Positions 40,002 to 51,797 of a stretch of DNA of 64,000 nucleotides are shown in pieces. The stretch comes from Chrysogorgia sp. JL179-B06. Taxonomy: Eukaryota; Cnidaria; Anthozoa; Scleralcyonacea; Chrysogorgiidae. Location: contig JAYKKM010000437.1 in NCBI GenBank assembly GCA_035772405.1, positions 10,020,001-10,084,000 on the forward strand, in the 5' to 3' direction. The number at the start of each line of letters is the position of its first letter. Within the stretch, counting starts at the first letter, position 1. The translations under genes were made by a program, and so were the position numbers. The notes below the pieces were generated by a model. It was not told the origin of the DNA. It did not search any database and saw only the letters and a list, made by a program, of their open reading frames with translations.

Positions 40002-40992
40002 TAATATCTTGATCATAATTCGAATAGATTGTCATTCGTTTTTCTTCATGATGTTCATCGCCTTTTTTTTCACGTTTCATATATATTAACGAACGTTTAT
40101 AACATCTTTTCTTCAATGGTGGATCGTTCAATACTTCTCGGTCGTCTTCATCTTCTTCTTCTTCCTCTTCTTCACACACTGGAAATAATGGTTGGGGTGA
40201 ATTAGGTGGCTGTGGTAGTTATGGTGGCGAAGGAGGAATAGGAGGTAATGTTGGGGAAAGAGCATTTGCTAATTCATCCACAATTTGTAATAATTGTTTT
40301 CCTTGTTGAACGGGGACCATTTCATCACACAATCGTATTAAATTCGCATGAGAAGGAATAGGAATTTGACCAAAGAAATCAATGGGCATATCGTATATGT
40401 AATTATCTAATTCATCTTCGGGTCGTGGCGGTGAGATCGTTTGCGGGGGAATAGGAGATGTATTATACTTTGCTTGCGGTGTTTGAAGAAGTATATTATA
40501 CTGTTCTTGCGATAGTAGAGGTGGTAGGTTGTTTACTTGCGAAGGTAGAGACGGTATCTTTGCTTGCCACGACGACGACACGTTATACTTCGCTTGCGGT
40601 AGTAGAGGTCAATTTACTTGCTGGGGTAGAGACGGTATCTTTGCTTGCGGTGGCGATGCGTTATACTTCGCTTGCGGGTGTAGAATGTAACTGGGGTGTT
40701 CTTGAGCTATCGGTACAGCGAAATTTAATTGCGACTGTGCAATGTTGTCTTTAGTTGTACAATGTTTGACTTTCTTTTTTCCTCTGATTTCTTGACGGCA
40801 TGATGTTTCACCATCTGAAATATTCTTATTACGATATTCTTGTTGTTCTAGACGACGTTGTTTTAACATTTTAGGAATATCTTTTCCCCTACTTGCAATC
40901 CGTGCAATGGTTTTTCCACTTTCCAAAATTTTATGAGTCTGCTTCACACGGGCCATGCTGAAAGTGTGTCTAAACATTTAGGAAACAAACAC

Positions 40993-40997
40993 TTATA
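40993..40997 (-). promoter_or_regulatory. TATA box of the H3-tail-like gene
   Basis: TATAAG on the minus strand. It lies 41 bp before the ATG at 40956 and 20 bp before the ATG at 40977; other accessory genes show 38-57 bp, which favours the inner ATG. Confidence 0.5.
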
Positions 40998-40999
40998 AA

Positions 41000-41262
41000 A
41001 AACACGTTAAAAAAAATAAGGTAACCTGATTGGTTGAACTTAATTCCCCAAATAAAAATTGGGGTACTCTCATTGGTTGAATGATAAAATCAATATTATA
41101 AGACGATTACCGACGAATACTAATACATGTAAATCTTTTTAATCTTTTTGTTGACTTAATGCAAGTACACATTATCCCCAAAATATTTATCGGGTAAAAC
41201 GTTGCCAGGGAAAGATATAAAAACACACGTTAGAAATCATATTTTTTTAAAACACTTTCAAA
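41000..41262. promoter_or_regulatory. Divergent promoter region with CCAAT boxes
   Basis: Contains CTGATTGGTTGA at about 41028 and TCATTGGTTGAA at about 41070 (CCAAT-box type), and TATAAAAA at 41216, 47 bp before the ATG at 41263. Confidence 0.45.
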
Positions 41263-41526
41263 ATGATAGCAGGTACTAAAGAAAATCCTCTGTTGGTAAT
41301 ACTGACCGATTTAGCAAAGTATTTTTCACACATTACATATCAAGTGGTTGAATGTCGTAAAGTGGACATGTTACCCAACAATGAAATTCCAGAAATAATA
41401 CTATATAAGATATTATTTTTATGGGGTGAGAAATATATATATACCTACTCATCGGACGATTTTACACATTTGATCGGGGAATTTGTGAATGTAGCAATCG
41501 AGGAACCTCCGCCCTATCAACCATGA
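41263..41526 (+). CDS. Small accessory protein ending in a PPPY motif
   Basis: 87 residues. C-terminus EEPPPYQP includes a PPxY motif, the type recognised by WW domains of Nedd4-family ubiquitin ligases. The core LYKILFLWGEKYIYTYSS resembles the strand pattern of family 2 accessory genes. The stop overlaps the next ATG (ATGA). Promoter TATAAAAA lies 47 bp upstream. Function unknown. Confidence 0.5.
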   Translation: MIAGTKENPLLVILTDLAKYFSHITYQVVECRKVDMLPNNEIPEIILYKILFLWGEKYIYTYSSDDFTHLIGEFVNVAIEEPPPYQP

Positions 41527-41765
41527 ATCAAGCAACATTTATAGATATAATATCTATGAAGGCTCTATCTCGTGAACGAAATCTACAGTTAATGGGTTCA
41601 AGACCCATAGCCAAACCTGCTGGCGAACCGATACAGATGTATGAACTTTTCTTTAACGATGGAGATAACAATTATTTTAAAATCGAATTCGATTCATCCC
41701 AGCACGATAAGATGGGCAAAAGCGTGTATCTTACCAATCATTATATATTCATCGTAAAAGATTAA
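41523..41765 (+). CDS. Small accessory protein, downstream overlapping partner
   Basis: 80 residues starting in the stop of 41263. The text [18 protein letters not shown] resembles the family 2 strand pattern seen at 14665. It ends just before the long (TA)n tract. Probably translated from the same transcript as 41263. No known domain. Confidence 0.45.
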   Translation: MNQATFIDIISMKALSRERNLQLMGSRPIAKPAGEPIQMYELFFNDGDNNYFKIEFDSSQHDKMGKSVYLTNHYIFIVKD

Positions 41766-41770
41766 TCCTT

Positions 41771-41921
<151 letters not shown>

Positions 41922-41951
41922 TCTAGCCAAAAACATTTATTATTAGATACG

Positions 41952-42302
41952 ATGGCAACAAGTATAGATATAAACGAAATTAAACTTGATAACGTGAAGT
42001 TATACAGCTCTGAGTTTTTATATGCCGTGTGCACAGACTCTGATTTTTACGTGGTTGACTTTATGTCCGAAAATAACGATTGGCTAAATGACCGGGATAA
42101 CATTTGGTTAGATGAACGTCGCGGGATAATACTAAAAGATTTTAATCTTACCTCTGTTCTTAATACCCGAATGGGTATCGAAGCTGGAATTATTATTGCT
42201 GTGATTCCTCGACAGGAAAATCAAGACGATTTCGTGGGCCGGCATATCTTCTTTGTAAACTCTTCAACAATACGTTGTGCCCACGCAGAATTATTGCGCT
42301 AA
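41952..42302 (+). CDS. Accessory protein of unknown function
   Basis: 116 residues. Starts [11 protein letters not shown]; the region [16 protein letters not shown] has alternating hydrophobics; C-terminal [25 protein letters not shown] is beta-like, similar in style to the neighbouring small genes. Its promoter may be embedded in or affected by the adjacent (TA)n tract, where no discrete TATA box can be assigned. Confidence 0.5.
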   Translation: MATSIDINEIKLDNVKLYSSEFLYAVCTDSDFYVVDFMSENNDWLNDRDNIWLDERRGIILKDFNLTSVLNTRMGIEAGIIIAVIPRQENQDDFVGRHIFFVNSSTIRCAHAELLR

Positions 42303-42709
42303 AACACGTGTATTAAAAAACCATTTATCATCTCTTTTGACATGTGTGAATTAATTAACACGCTCTCCTCGATATCGAGCTAAATTGTTTAACGGGTATC
42401 TTAAAATATATACTAAATTGTATGAAAAGCATAAAAATGAAAGCACTAAAAAGCACTAAACAGCATAAAAATGTGTTAAATAAGTGTAAAAATGCTTAAA
42501 TATCTAGAATATAGACATATTTAAACATAGACGGGTATAGGGACTAACCCCCCTCAAAATGGTCGCTAATCCCTAACCTGTCTATACAGTTGATGTATTA
42601 ATTAAGGTTAGAACTCATAAAAAATTCGTAGCTACCAAAGTACACTAACAAAATGGCCGCTAACCCTACAAGTAATTAGGGTTAGAACTCATTAAAAAAT
42701 CGTAACTCC
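42303..42709. other. AT-rich non-coding stretch with short repeats
   Basis: Contains clusters of AAGCA(C/T)(A/T)AAAA motifs (42425-42500), and two imperfect copies of GGTTAGAACTCAT(A)AAAAA...AAAGTACAC (about 42606 and 42680) leading into the 95-bp repeats. No gene seen. Confidence 0.5.
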
Positions 42710-43022
42710 AAAGTACACAAACAAAACGGCTGTATCCCAACACCGCTATTATTAATCAAACTGTTTTGACATAAAGGGAAGGCATAGAACAAAACGCTTA
42801 TTCCAAAGTACACAAACAAAACGGCTGTATCCCAACACCGCTATTATTAATCAAACTGTTTTGACATAAAGGGAGGGCATAGAACAAAACGCTTATTCCA
42901 AAGTACACAAACAAAACGGCTGTATCCCAACACCACTATTATTAATCAAACTGTTTTGACATAAAGGGAAGGCATAGAACAAAACGCTTATTCCAAAGTA
43001 CACAAACAAAACGGCTGTATCC
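42710..43022. repeat. 95-bp tandem repeat, about 3.3 copies
   Basis: Copies start at 42710, 42805, 42900 and 42995 (AAAGTACACAAACAAAACGG) and are almost identical. They lie immediately upstream of a TATA box (43083) and the spliced gene, so an enhancer-like or replication role is possible. No coding capacity. Confidence 0.9.
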
Positions 43023-43082
43023 ATTATAGAAACTCTGATTGGTTAAGCCCTAAAACCATTGTAATAGACCGTAGACCATGAT

Positions 43083-43092
43083 TATAAAATAA
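43083..43092 (+). promoter_or_regulatory. TATA box of the spliced acidic gene
   Basis: TATAAAATAA, 82 bp before the ATG at 43165. A CTGATTGGTTAAG CCAAT-type box lies about 50 bp further upstream, at 43033. Confidence 0.5.
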
Positions 43093-43164
43093 ACACGAAG
43101 GCACATCTGAAACCAAAACGCTTTCACACTGGCACGAAGCAACAGACGAGCAAAAAAAGGGAAA

Positions 43165-43579
43165 ATGGATACAAACACTGACAAAAGAGACACAAACGAG
43201 GCTGAAGACAAGAAACCGTGCAATACAAACACGATCCAAAAAGAAGAAAATGTAAGATAGCAATGTTTTTTACTGTCTGTATACAAGCAACATGTATTTA
43301 TTATGTGTTTTATATTTCTCTTAGAAAGAAACCATCCCTCCACCCCCTATCGAAGACACCATCGAGGAAGAAGTACCCGGAGTACTCCTTGTCCGAGATT
43401 TAGATGGGGAAAGCGAGTGGGTCTTCCGTGTTCAAACGGATACCGAGTATGATTTCGACGACTACGAGCCGTCCGAACCCGAAGACGATGATCCTCGCGT
43501 GTGGGGTTACGTGGGCACTCGGGGTGAGGCGTTCATGTATTTCGAAAGTACACAAAAGATGGTTAAAATGAAAAATTGA
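43165..43579 (+). CDS. Spliced acidic accessory protein (two exons)
   Basis: Exon 1 43165-43251, intron 43252-43324 (GTAAGA...TTCTCTTAG, 73 bp), exon 2 43325-43579; the joined frame has 113 codons and no stop, while the unspliced frame stops inside the intron. The product is very acidic (IEEEVPGV, YDFDDYEPSEPEDDD) with a Pro-rich IPPPPIED and a WGYVGTRGEAFMYF segment. GC content and codon use are host-like, unlike the AT-rich viral core, suggesting recent capture or a separate origin. Acidic, proline-containing proteins of this size can act as transactivators or histone mimics; that is speculation. Confidence 0.6.
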
Positions 43580-44184
43580 TATTTATATATTTTTAATTTG
43601 TAGGAGTTGTATATCGAGGGGTATTATACCTCACAAGAAAACCCCTAAAAGACATTACAAATTTATTTGTGTGAAAATTTTTATTGTTTCTTGTGTTTTA
43701 AATATATATATTCATCCAACTTTTACATCGTGTGTGTGTTTTTACTATAGCTAACTCTTTCATCATACGCTAACGCACAACCCTTGCGTAAAATAAGCAA
43801 TTCATTGAACAAGGGATGACCAGATTGTCGCTATGGACCTGAGCCAATCTCATTCGAATCGCAAATTCGACTACGGGTTGAACGCGCGCCGATGCAGTTT
43901 TAATAAAAAACAGAACATTGGAAGATGTCAGAGTCTTGTACCGAAGCACAACTTACAAGCGAGCAAAACACACACAACTGATAAAATATGAAACAACATC
44001 TGCTTATATACTCAACTATTCTCCAACCACTATTATTTTTATTTTGGATATTTCATCTCAAATTATTTTGAGGTTTTTCCAAAACTCTATCCCATCTCTC
44101 TCAAAACTTTTTGGAAGAAACCGAAATAATTTTTATGAGCTATATCCTCTTAAAATATTTTGAAGAAATATCATTTTTAAATAT
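43580..44184. other. Non-coding segment inside the right terminal repeat
   Basis: An AATATATATA-rich tract, then a ~300-bp segment. The only ORF (43918-44163) lacks an ATG near its start and shows no domain. Nothing convincing seen. Confidence 0.5.
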
Positions 44185-45257
44185 ACAGTAACTAGAGAAT
44201 ATCAGTCATTCGGCCATAAGATGGCGTCGAGGTAAGAGCTCCATAGTGGAAATTTCTATGATTAATTCAAAATGCTTATTTTTATTTCAATAAACATTAC
44301 TACTCTTCCAAATAAAAATAAGGACAGTCCAAAACTGTTTATTTTTGTTTCAACCAACATTACAAGTCTTCAAATAAAAATATGGCGTTTTTTTGGATGG
44401 CACGTGCACGTAAGTATACATCACATCGGGTGAGGTATGATGGTTATGTATAATAGAATTTTTTGTATTTTTTTTCAAAAACGAGGTGTGTGTCAGTATA
44501 TATATCACAGTGTGAATGATGATCTGTTTAAGTGCTGTCTCGGATGCTATATGGGGTTGAAAGCAATGATGGACCAGGAACAGGAAGTTTAGTCGTAGAA
44601 TTTCGTGTTCCGAATAATTGATGATCAGTGTAGAAAGTTTGTACAGAAACCAAACATGTCTAGAGTAAAACATCACCAAATTGGACTCGGTAAGCAAGTT
44701 CGCGTGAAATCTTTTTCACGCGAACTTGCTTAACCGAGTCCAATTTGGTGATGTTTCACTTTCGACATGTTTGGTTTCTGGGCAAACTTTCCACACTGAT
44801 CATCAGTTGTTTGAAACACTAAATTCTACGACTTAAACATCCTGTTCCTGGTTCATCACTGCTTTCAACCCCGTATAGCAAATGACGTCAGTACTTGCTT
44901 AACACTATTCACCTTGAATGACCTTCAAACTCTTTGGTCGTTCAACTCAGGGACGACTAAAAAACTGGTCGTACAACAACACGAGCAAAGTGATATATAT
45001 ACTCTTGACCGCGACCACTTTTTGACTAATTTTATACAAAAAACCTCTTGTATACGACCAGGTGCATATCCCCCCTGATTTGATGGTTGGTCGTTCTTTA
45101 CAGGGTGACCACACCTTAAAAATACGACACCCCCCTGGAAATACGGATTGGAACTGTGCTCTGATTGGTCCATTCAAATCATTCTTGATTCTGATTGGCT
45201 TAGAGCTCAGTTCCAATCCCAAACACATTGATATATATATATATATATATGACTACT
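44185..45257 (-). repeat. Right terminal inverted repeat, split by a palindrome
   Basis: Reverse-complement counterpart of the left terminal repeat. The homologous segments are about 44185-44440 and about 44900-45257, separated by a ~380-bp palindromic block (44525-44907) that the left end lacks. The outermost ~215 bp match the left end exactly. The inner part is only approximately similar. Confidence 0.88.
44525..44907. repeat. ~380-bp palindrome interrupting the right terminal repeat
   Basis: Two arms of about 165-185 bp, centred near 44711 (TTCGCGTGAAA-TCT-TTTTCACGCGAA), match with roughly 90 percent identity by eye. The left terminal repeat lacks it. It could be a foldback MITE or a structure formed by end rejoining; no clear target duplication was found. 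Confidence 0.8.
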
Positions 45258-45480
45258 TGTAATCCACGTAACCCTGTAATCTTTGTAACCCTGTAATCCT
45301 TGTAACCCTGTAATCCTTGTAATCCTGTAATCCTTGTGAGCCTGTAATTATTTTACCCTGTAATCCTGTAATCCTGTAACCTGTAATTATTTTAACCTGT
45401 AATGCTTGTAACCTGTAATTGCTGTAACGCCGTAATGCTTGTAACTCTGTAATCCTTTAACCACCCTGTATTCCTTAGAA
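45258..45480. repeat. Right remnant of the 17-bp minisatellite
   Basis: Continues the GTAATCC(T/A)TGTAACCCT pattern for about 220 bp before decaying. Together with 9240-11757 it shows that the viral element integrated within the array. Confidence 0.9.
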
Positions 45481-46498
45481 CTATGTTATCATTGGAGCTC
45501 TAAACCATGTAATGTGATCATTACAACCCACTAATCTTTGCAACTCTGTAGTATTTGTGAGAAAAAAATGCTAGTTATATTCCATTGTGTTAAATGAATA
45601 CATTAAAATAATATAGCGGACAGACAAGAAAGGTTGAAGTGCCTATGCGGATTTGGGGATTTTACAGATTTGTGATCTTTGCAATCGCCTGAGAAGAATT
45701 GTAAAATATCTTGTCGTCCATTTTTCTCCTGCAAAAGTCGATTTACTATTCACAGGATACATATGACGTCAAATTAGCGACACGCAAAGACATTGTACAT
45801 TGATTCATTAGTATATGATTGACGATACGTGGACGATCGTTTATATCTCAGTTACATTAATTATCTTATATCTGTTACAACTTGTATATAATTAAGGCTT
45901 AATATGTTATAAAATGCTCTAACGATACCGAAATCGGTAGAGAAATCAATATATTATTATTTATAATGATTTATAATAATTATTTATAATAATTAAGTGG
46001 AGGTGAATAATGGTGAATATTCCAGTTATTAATTCTAATTTAAAATTTTTTTTCTGATAACATTTTATCAATCGTTTATCGAAGACGAAGAAAGTCTTGT
46101 TATAGTAACTGAAAGTTACGTTTTCTCGCCGACAGATAAAACTATTGTAGGCATTTATTTAATTCTGGCGCAGAAATTTCTTAGAAACTAGTTTTGTTTA
46201 AACCATTCCCTAACTGAAATAAAAACTTTAAAATTCAAATGAGGCCAAAAGCTACTTTGTAAATATTTGAATTTTAAAGTTTTTATTTCACTCAACATGC
46301 CACTGAAGGACAACTTCATCCGTTTAACCATTCCCTAAATGTCGGTTTAAACTATTCCCCAAAATATCATTGTGATTTAATAAGAGTATTACTATTTTGA
46401 GCATTAATAAGCGCGTTATAAGCATTATAAGCGCGTTAATTCTCGATATTTCCAAACGAAAGTCCAAACATTAAACAACATGTCACAAAGCAGTAGAC
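45481..46498. other. Non-coding host DNA
   Basis: No supported gene. A short inverted pair TTTAAAATTCAAAT / ATTTGAATTTTAAAG occurs near 46228 and 46265. Confidence 0.5.
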
Positions 46499-47832
46499 TT
46501 TTATATTTAAAACTAACTTATTTAAGAGCGCAGACTTGATAATACGCTGTTATATCCTGCATTTACTGGAAACTCGTCATTTGGTCTTGACTACTCCCTG
46601 TTTATATTTTTCTATCCTTGCGATGTAACTTCTAGTATTTATTTTTATATTTATAAATTTTATCTTATTTGATGTAACTGTAATGCGCAATTGAAAATTT
46701 TTAATTGATAATTGCGCAATATAAATTAATAAATATTATTATTGCTGCCTCCCCTCAGGGAGGCAGCACACTATTCTTGACACTTCTTGGGTTTCCTGTA
46801 CGTAACTCGTGCTCAGTCTCTTTGCCGAGCTATGTATAGCCGACGAATATTTCGATTTGTTCGAGTTTGTCTGGACGCACTTTCCGGGGGGGAGGGGGGT
46901 GGCACGGGGGCACTTACTAGGGAAACTAGGGAAACTGCGCATGGAATAACCAGTTATTTATTTACTGGGAATCGAATAGTTGACACTAAAATCGACTCCG
47001 CTGTTTTGTCTGTTTTCGCTTGCTTATGAACTGCCGAAATTCGAGAGTATTTGAGAGCCTGTGGACAAGAATCCCGATTACCCGATATTTCGATAACAAA
47101 CGCAATCGCTGTATGTTTCTTATTTGTATCGTCCTTAATCGACGGCTTCAGTACTTTACTAGGAGTAATCAAGGATTAATATATGCAAGTGAATGAAGAT
47201 TGGTTTACAAACATAAAATTATGTTGTAACGAATTGTAAAAATACAGCGTCTAAAGTGAAGGTTAACATCAATGTCAGTTGACAACGGTGATCCCGCATT
47301 TCCCATTCGTTAGTTCGATTTGAAATATGACCGCTCGACCGCTAGATGAGTCAGCCGCAAATATTACAAACGTGAAGTTCGATTTGGCAAACGTGTCGCT
47401 TGAATGGAAAATTTATAGTCGCGAGGCTTGCTCGTTTCAAGTAAATGTTGTTCGAATTAGATGTATGGCGTTCAAGGCGTTCAAATGGTCACATTGAATT
47501 TTGACATTATAAACGCATATGATTACCGTATGTTATTTTAATATTACAAAGGCTAAGCTATATGATCGTCTTTCAGCCTTTGTACGTGGTTTATGGCTAC
47601 ATTCTATTTATTTGATATTCTCCATGCTATAGAAAATTTCTAGCATCAACCTCGTACCCACTGCCCCTGTGTCAGTCGCGAGGCAGCATTTCACTTCTGA
47701 TAAGAACTCCTAGTTTATATTTAAAACTAACTTATTTAAGAGCGCAGACTTGATAATACGTGGTTATATCCTGCATTTACTGGAACTCGTCATTTGGTCT
47801 TGACTACTCACTGTTTATATTTTTCTATCTTG
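46499..47832. repeat. Direct ~120-bp duplication flanking a spacer
   Basis: The text TTTATATTTAAAACTAACTTATTTAAGAGCGCAGAC...CTGTTTATATTTTTCTATC occurs at 46499-46622 and again at 47713-47832 with about 95 percent identity. The ORFs between them show no domains. It may represent related non-autonomous elements or a duplicated piece of one. Confidence 0.7.
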
Positions 47833-48925
47833 CATGCATGATGCGGGTAAATAATATCTGGGAACTGGTCTATACATGAAGCAATCAATCAACTTTTCTG
47901 TTTCTGTTTTTCTTTTCCTGTTTTTTTTTGTGTCCTTGGCCTCATTTTCTCATACTTAATATACTAGGAGTTCTTATCAGAAGTGAAATGCTGCCTGTGG
48001 ACTGACGCAGAGTTGGAGCGGTGTTCAGGATCAGGCATGGAGCAGAGTGGCATATTATCAGCGCGGCGCCCCTTGACCCCCCTGCTTTTTTATTTTTGGG
48101 GCCTCCCTAGCTTTTTATTGATGGGTTCTTGCTTTTTTTAGTTTTTGGGCCTCGCTAGTTTATTTATGTGTTCTTGCTTTTTTTAGTTTTGGGGCCTCGC
48201 TTTTTTATTTATGGGTTCTTGCTTTTTTATTTTTGGGGCCATTGTTTTTGTTTTGTTTTTGGGGCCCCGGCGCCTCGCTTTTTCATTTGCGGTACCTCTT
48301 TTTTTAATTTTGGAGCATCGTTTTTTTTTACTTTTGTACGTGGCCTTGCGGTTTTTGGGGCCCCAGGCTTTTTGGGCCCCCAGACTTTTTGGGCCCCGCG
48401 CTAAAAAATCGAAACTGAGCAAAGCGCGGGGCCACTTCAGCCATATGGTTAATCCGGCACTGTGGAGCAGAATGCTAGAAATTTTCTATAGCATATAGAA
48501 GATCAAATAAATAAACTGTAGATTAATCTACACCACATATCAAGGCGATCATATAGCCTTGTAATATTAAAATAACATACGGTAATCGTATGGCGCGTTT
48601 GTAATGTCGAAATTCAATGTTTGAACGCCATACATATAATTCGAACAACATTTACTCGAAAGAGCAAGTCCCCTAAATTTTCCATGATCAAGCGACACTT
48701 TTGCCAGATAGAACTTCACGCTTGTAATAATATGTAATCTTAATTACTAATATGTAATCATATCTATAGCTTATTATCTTTTATTCACTTATTTCATTTA
48801 TGTCACACAGGGCCCCATTGAAAAACACTTCGGTGACATGGGCTCCCTGTTTAAATATTATTATTATTATTATTAATATTTGCTGGTGGTCGTGCGGTCA
48901 TATTTCAAATCGAACAAAACGATAG
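47316..48925. mobile_element. Nested inverted-repeat DNA element (non-autonomous)
   Basis: Left arm about 47316-47712 and right arm about 47960-48925 are inverted copies (e.g. ACATACGGTAATCGTATG against its complement; GAACTCCTAG... against CTAGGAGTTC), the right arm carrying two extra inserts. One insert (48060-48430) is a minisatellite of about 30 bp (TTTTTTATTTTTGGGGCCTCGC). No transposase ORF seen. Confidence 0.65.
48060..48430. repeat. GGGGCC/T-rich minisatellite
   Basis: Imperfect ~30-bp units of a T-run followed by GGGGCCTCGC. It produces short repetitive ORFs without homology to proteins. Confidence 0.7.
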
Positions 48926-49104
48926 TATTAAATTTGGATATCCGTAAATTTGTTATTTTGTTGTATTTAAATCACGCCAAACTTTGTGTAAATTTTAATA
49001 ACGAAAAAATATTGCATATTAAGGAAACTTGAAACTTGATCAACTGACCATGAAATAAGTGATATTAACTAAGGTGTTTAAATATTTTTTCGTAATTTAC
49101 ACTA

Positions 49105-50165
49105 GGTTGGTTATTAACCAACCGAGGCGCGAACCTACTTAGTTCATTTTGTTATTCTAGCTGATTTAACAAAAATGAAGTGGATAATTCCGTGATATTT
49201 AAGGTAGTTTAATTGAAATTTAGTAGCTGATTTAGTGTTAATAACCACGGTACATCAAAAAGAATCGTACTCAAAATAAACTAAGCGAATATAGTCGTTC
49301 GGACAAGCACGGACTCAGATGAATTTTCTATTGTACAAATTAAATGGCTTCTACTTAGTTGCACACGAGGTTCATAACACATATAACGTCGCTCGCGCGA
49401 TTATATTCGCTTTTTATGGAAATCTAGCTTTATACTTGTGCTTCCCTTTCACGCATAGTAATCCTCGCTGTTTGATTGGTTGATCAGTTTATTGTATTTT
49501 TACTTCCTTACGCTTTTTGGGCTTCGATAGCATGGAGTGCACATGCGCTGTAGACACAAAAAGGAACAAGCTGAAAAGCAGTCATGACGTTTGTCCATTA
49601 TTAACCGTGGTTTGACTTTATAAGCTGCACCATGCGCGATAAATGGAACTACAGAAGTTACACAGTTTTGTTTACAAAGTAAATTCATAAAATTAAGTCG
49701 TTTTAGTGAATCTTTAAAATACCATGAGCGCTTTCGATTATTGATTTCCTCCCTCGGTTGCTGCGACATCGCTGTCAATATACCACATAACTAAATTTAA
49801 ATAGGCGAGACGCTTGATGAATTCGTCGAAATGTTGTGTTTTTGTATAATACGCCTTGTTGCGGTCGAGCTTGTTTACACAGGTGATGCATCCGAACGAC
49901 GAGAATGATGTCGAACGACTATAATGTTCTTGAATGTCCGACTTGAATTGAACGACTATATTCGCTTAGTTCATTTCGAGGACGATTCTCTTTGATGTAC
50001 CGCGCGCGGTTATTATATAGCTTAGTAACCTTGAATACTAAATCAGCTACTAAATATCACTTAAACTACATTAAATATCACGGAATTATCGGTTAATATA
50101 GGTTCGCGCCTAGGTTAATAACCAACGTAGTTACCTCGGTTTCGGTAACTAACCTATACAATCCC
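49105..50165. mobile_element. Non-autonomous DNA element with ~210-bp terminal inverted repeats
   Basis: Left arm 49105-49315 and right arm 49940-50165 match inverted (GATAATTCCGTGATATTTAA, AACTAAGCGAATATAGTCG). The interior has no transposase. Classification uncertain. Confidence 0.7.
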
Positions 50166-50169
50166 GCTT

Positions 50170-50385
50170 AATAATAATAATAATAATTATTATTATTATT
50201 ATTATCATTATTATTTAGAAGTTACAACTATACCTACTACCAATTACATTCATTAGTAAAACTTATTATATTACTTATTAGTAATATTATTATAAATTAT
50301 AATACTAGTAATATTATTATAAAACTTACTAGTAAAAATTATTATTATTATTATTATTATTTATTATTATTATTCAATGCCAAAC
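50170..50385. repeat. (AAT/ATT)n microsatellite
   Basis: Imperfect trinucleotide tract of about 210 bp, in two blocks of opposite phase. Confidence 0.9.
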
Positions 50386-50429
50386 TGTTCTACGCAAAGC
50401 CTTAAAATATTCTCCAAATGAAGCAATTG

Positions 50430-51797
50430 ACGAACTGTGGCTAATAATCATACTAATATTCAATACGACGTCTATAACTCTACTAAAGAAGTTCTGAAAG
50501 ATTTCCGTTCTGGGCATGAAGATAGACTTCGAAACCACTTGACTTTAATTGTCAGGGATAATTTTTCTCTAACGTTACAAAGTTCTCCTTATCACAGGTT
50601 AACAAGGTGTGGTCAATTGCTCAATCAAAACTGCAAAAAAACATTTATAACTTTACTATACGTTATGTGAACAATTCTCTTCCGACACGCAAAAACCTTC
50701 ACATAGATGCCTAGATATCATTGGTTTGCCAAGGGACACCGTTGAGCCGCTTGCTGTTAGGCGTGATCTTATAACAAGAAAATAATACAAGAAAATATTG
50801 GATTTAGATATCCATCCCTGCAATCGCTTTATCTGCGAAGCTGTAGATCATAGTTATAATCTAAGAACAGGTTCAAATCAATTTTCAGTCCCTATTTCGC
50901 ATACAGATAGACATAAACTATCATTTATCCCGAGAGCGGCTAGGCTTGAACTATCTAATTAAATTTTTATCTAAATTTTTAATGTATATTAGTATCTAGA
51001 ATATCCTAATGTCCTATTTTATATTTCAATTTTAACCACATTTCTCACTAAAGCTTCATCTCAAATTATGTAAACATAATTATCTTCTGTACATTCTTAT
51101 ATATATCATATATACATAATTTCATATTATTGTATATTTACAACTTTATCTATTTGTAATACCACTGTAATTCTAATGCCAAAGGTGGTAAATAAATGTT
51201 TATTATTATTATTACAGATGGGGAATATCTTCAAGTCCATATACACTACTACATGTTGTTGCTGGTTGTCAATCGTATTTTGAACGTTTTACATGGAGGC
51301 TGTCTTTATGTTCTCGAACTTACTGTTGGTTTTGAATCAAACCTTCAAAACAACCTCAAACGGAAAGAAGAAAAATATAGTGAACTAGTAAAACAGCAAA
51401 GTGAACATTTTAATGATGTTAAATTTATAAATCTCTCCATGAGCTCCCTAGGTGTATTTGTGAATGAGTGTTCTACTTTTTTAGATATGCTAGACAAGGT
51501 TGGTCTTGATAACAAGCACCAAATGTACTGCGTGAGGAAAATGATGACTATAGCTATCAGAACTACATATTAAATTTTCTGCTGCCGAAATAAGGAATGG
51601 GGAAATCTGGAATTATTAGCTTTTTGAAATATTTGTATATAAATTTGCAAGTTTTATTATAATATAGTCATTAGTTGTTATTATATATTATTAGTTGTGA
51701 TTCAAGTAGCCAATTGTAAATTACCTTAATAAGCGAGATTTATAATTGTATATGTAGATTATATTTATATTTATAATTGTGTATTTAATAAAGTTTC

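Larger units (their letters stand above)
37364..40956 (-). pseudogene. Accessory gene with H3-tail-like start, split by a Tc1 transposon
   Basis: The start is taken as the ATG at 40956 (MARVKQTHK), because TATAAG at 40997 lies 41 bp upstream, the spacing of the other accessory genes; the earlier ATG at 40977 is only 20 bp away. The N-terminus resembles the histone H3 tail (ARVKQT against ARTKQT). Then come a basic helical region, a Pro/Gln-rich repeat region (QAKIPSLP units) and an acidic run (EEEEEEEDEDD). Stops at 40609-40611 and 40219-40221 lie in the same frame. The transposon at 37563-40001 interrupts it; removing it and one TA leaves the frame continuous from 40004 to a stop at 37364, giving about 383 codons. 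Confidence 0.6.

Noticed and set aside
40458..40754. Plus-strand ORF opposite the Pro/Gln-rich gene
   Set aside because: Shadow of the repetitive minus-strand coding sequence.
42710..43022. Possible CRISPR array
   Set aside because: Adjacent 95-bp direct repeats without spacers in a eukaryotic or viral context.
43918..44163. 81-codon ORF near the right end
   Set aside because: Starts with TTG, low similarity to anything in the window, lies next to the terminal repeat.
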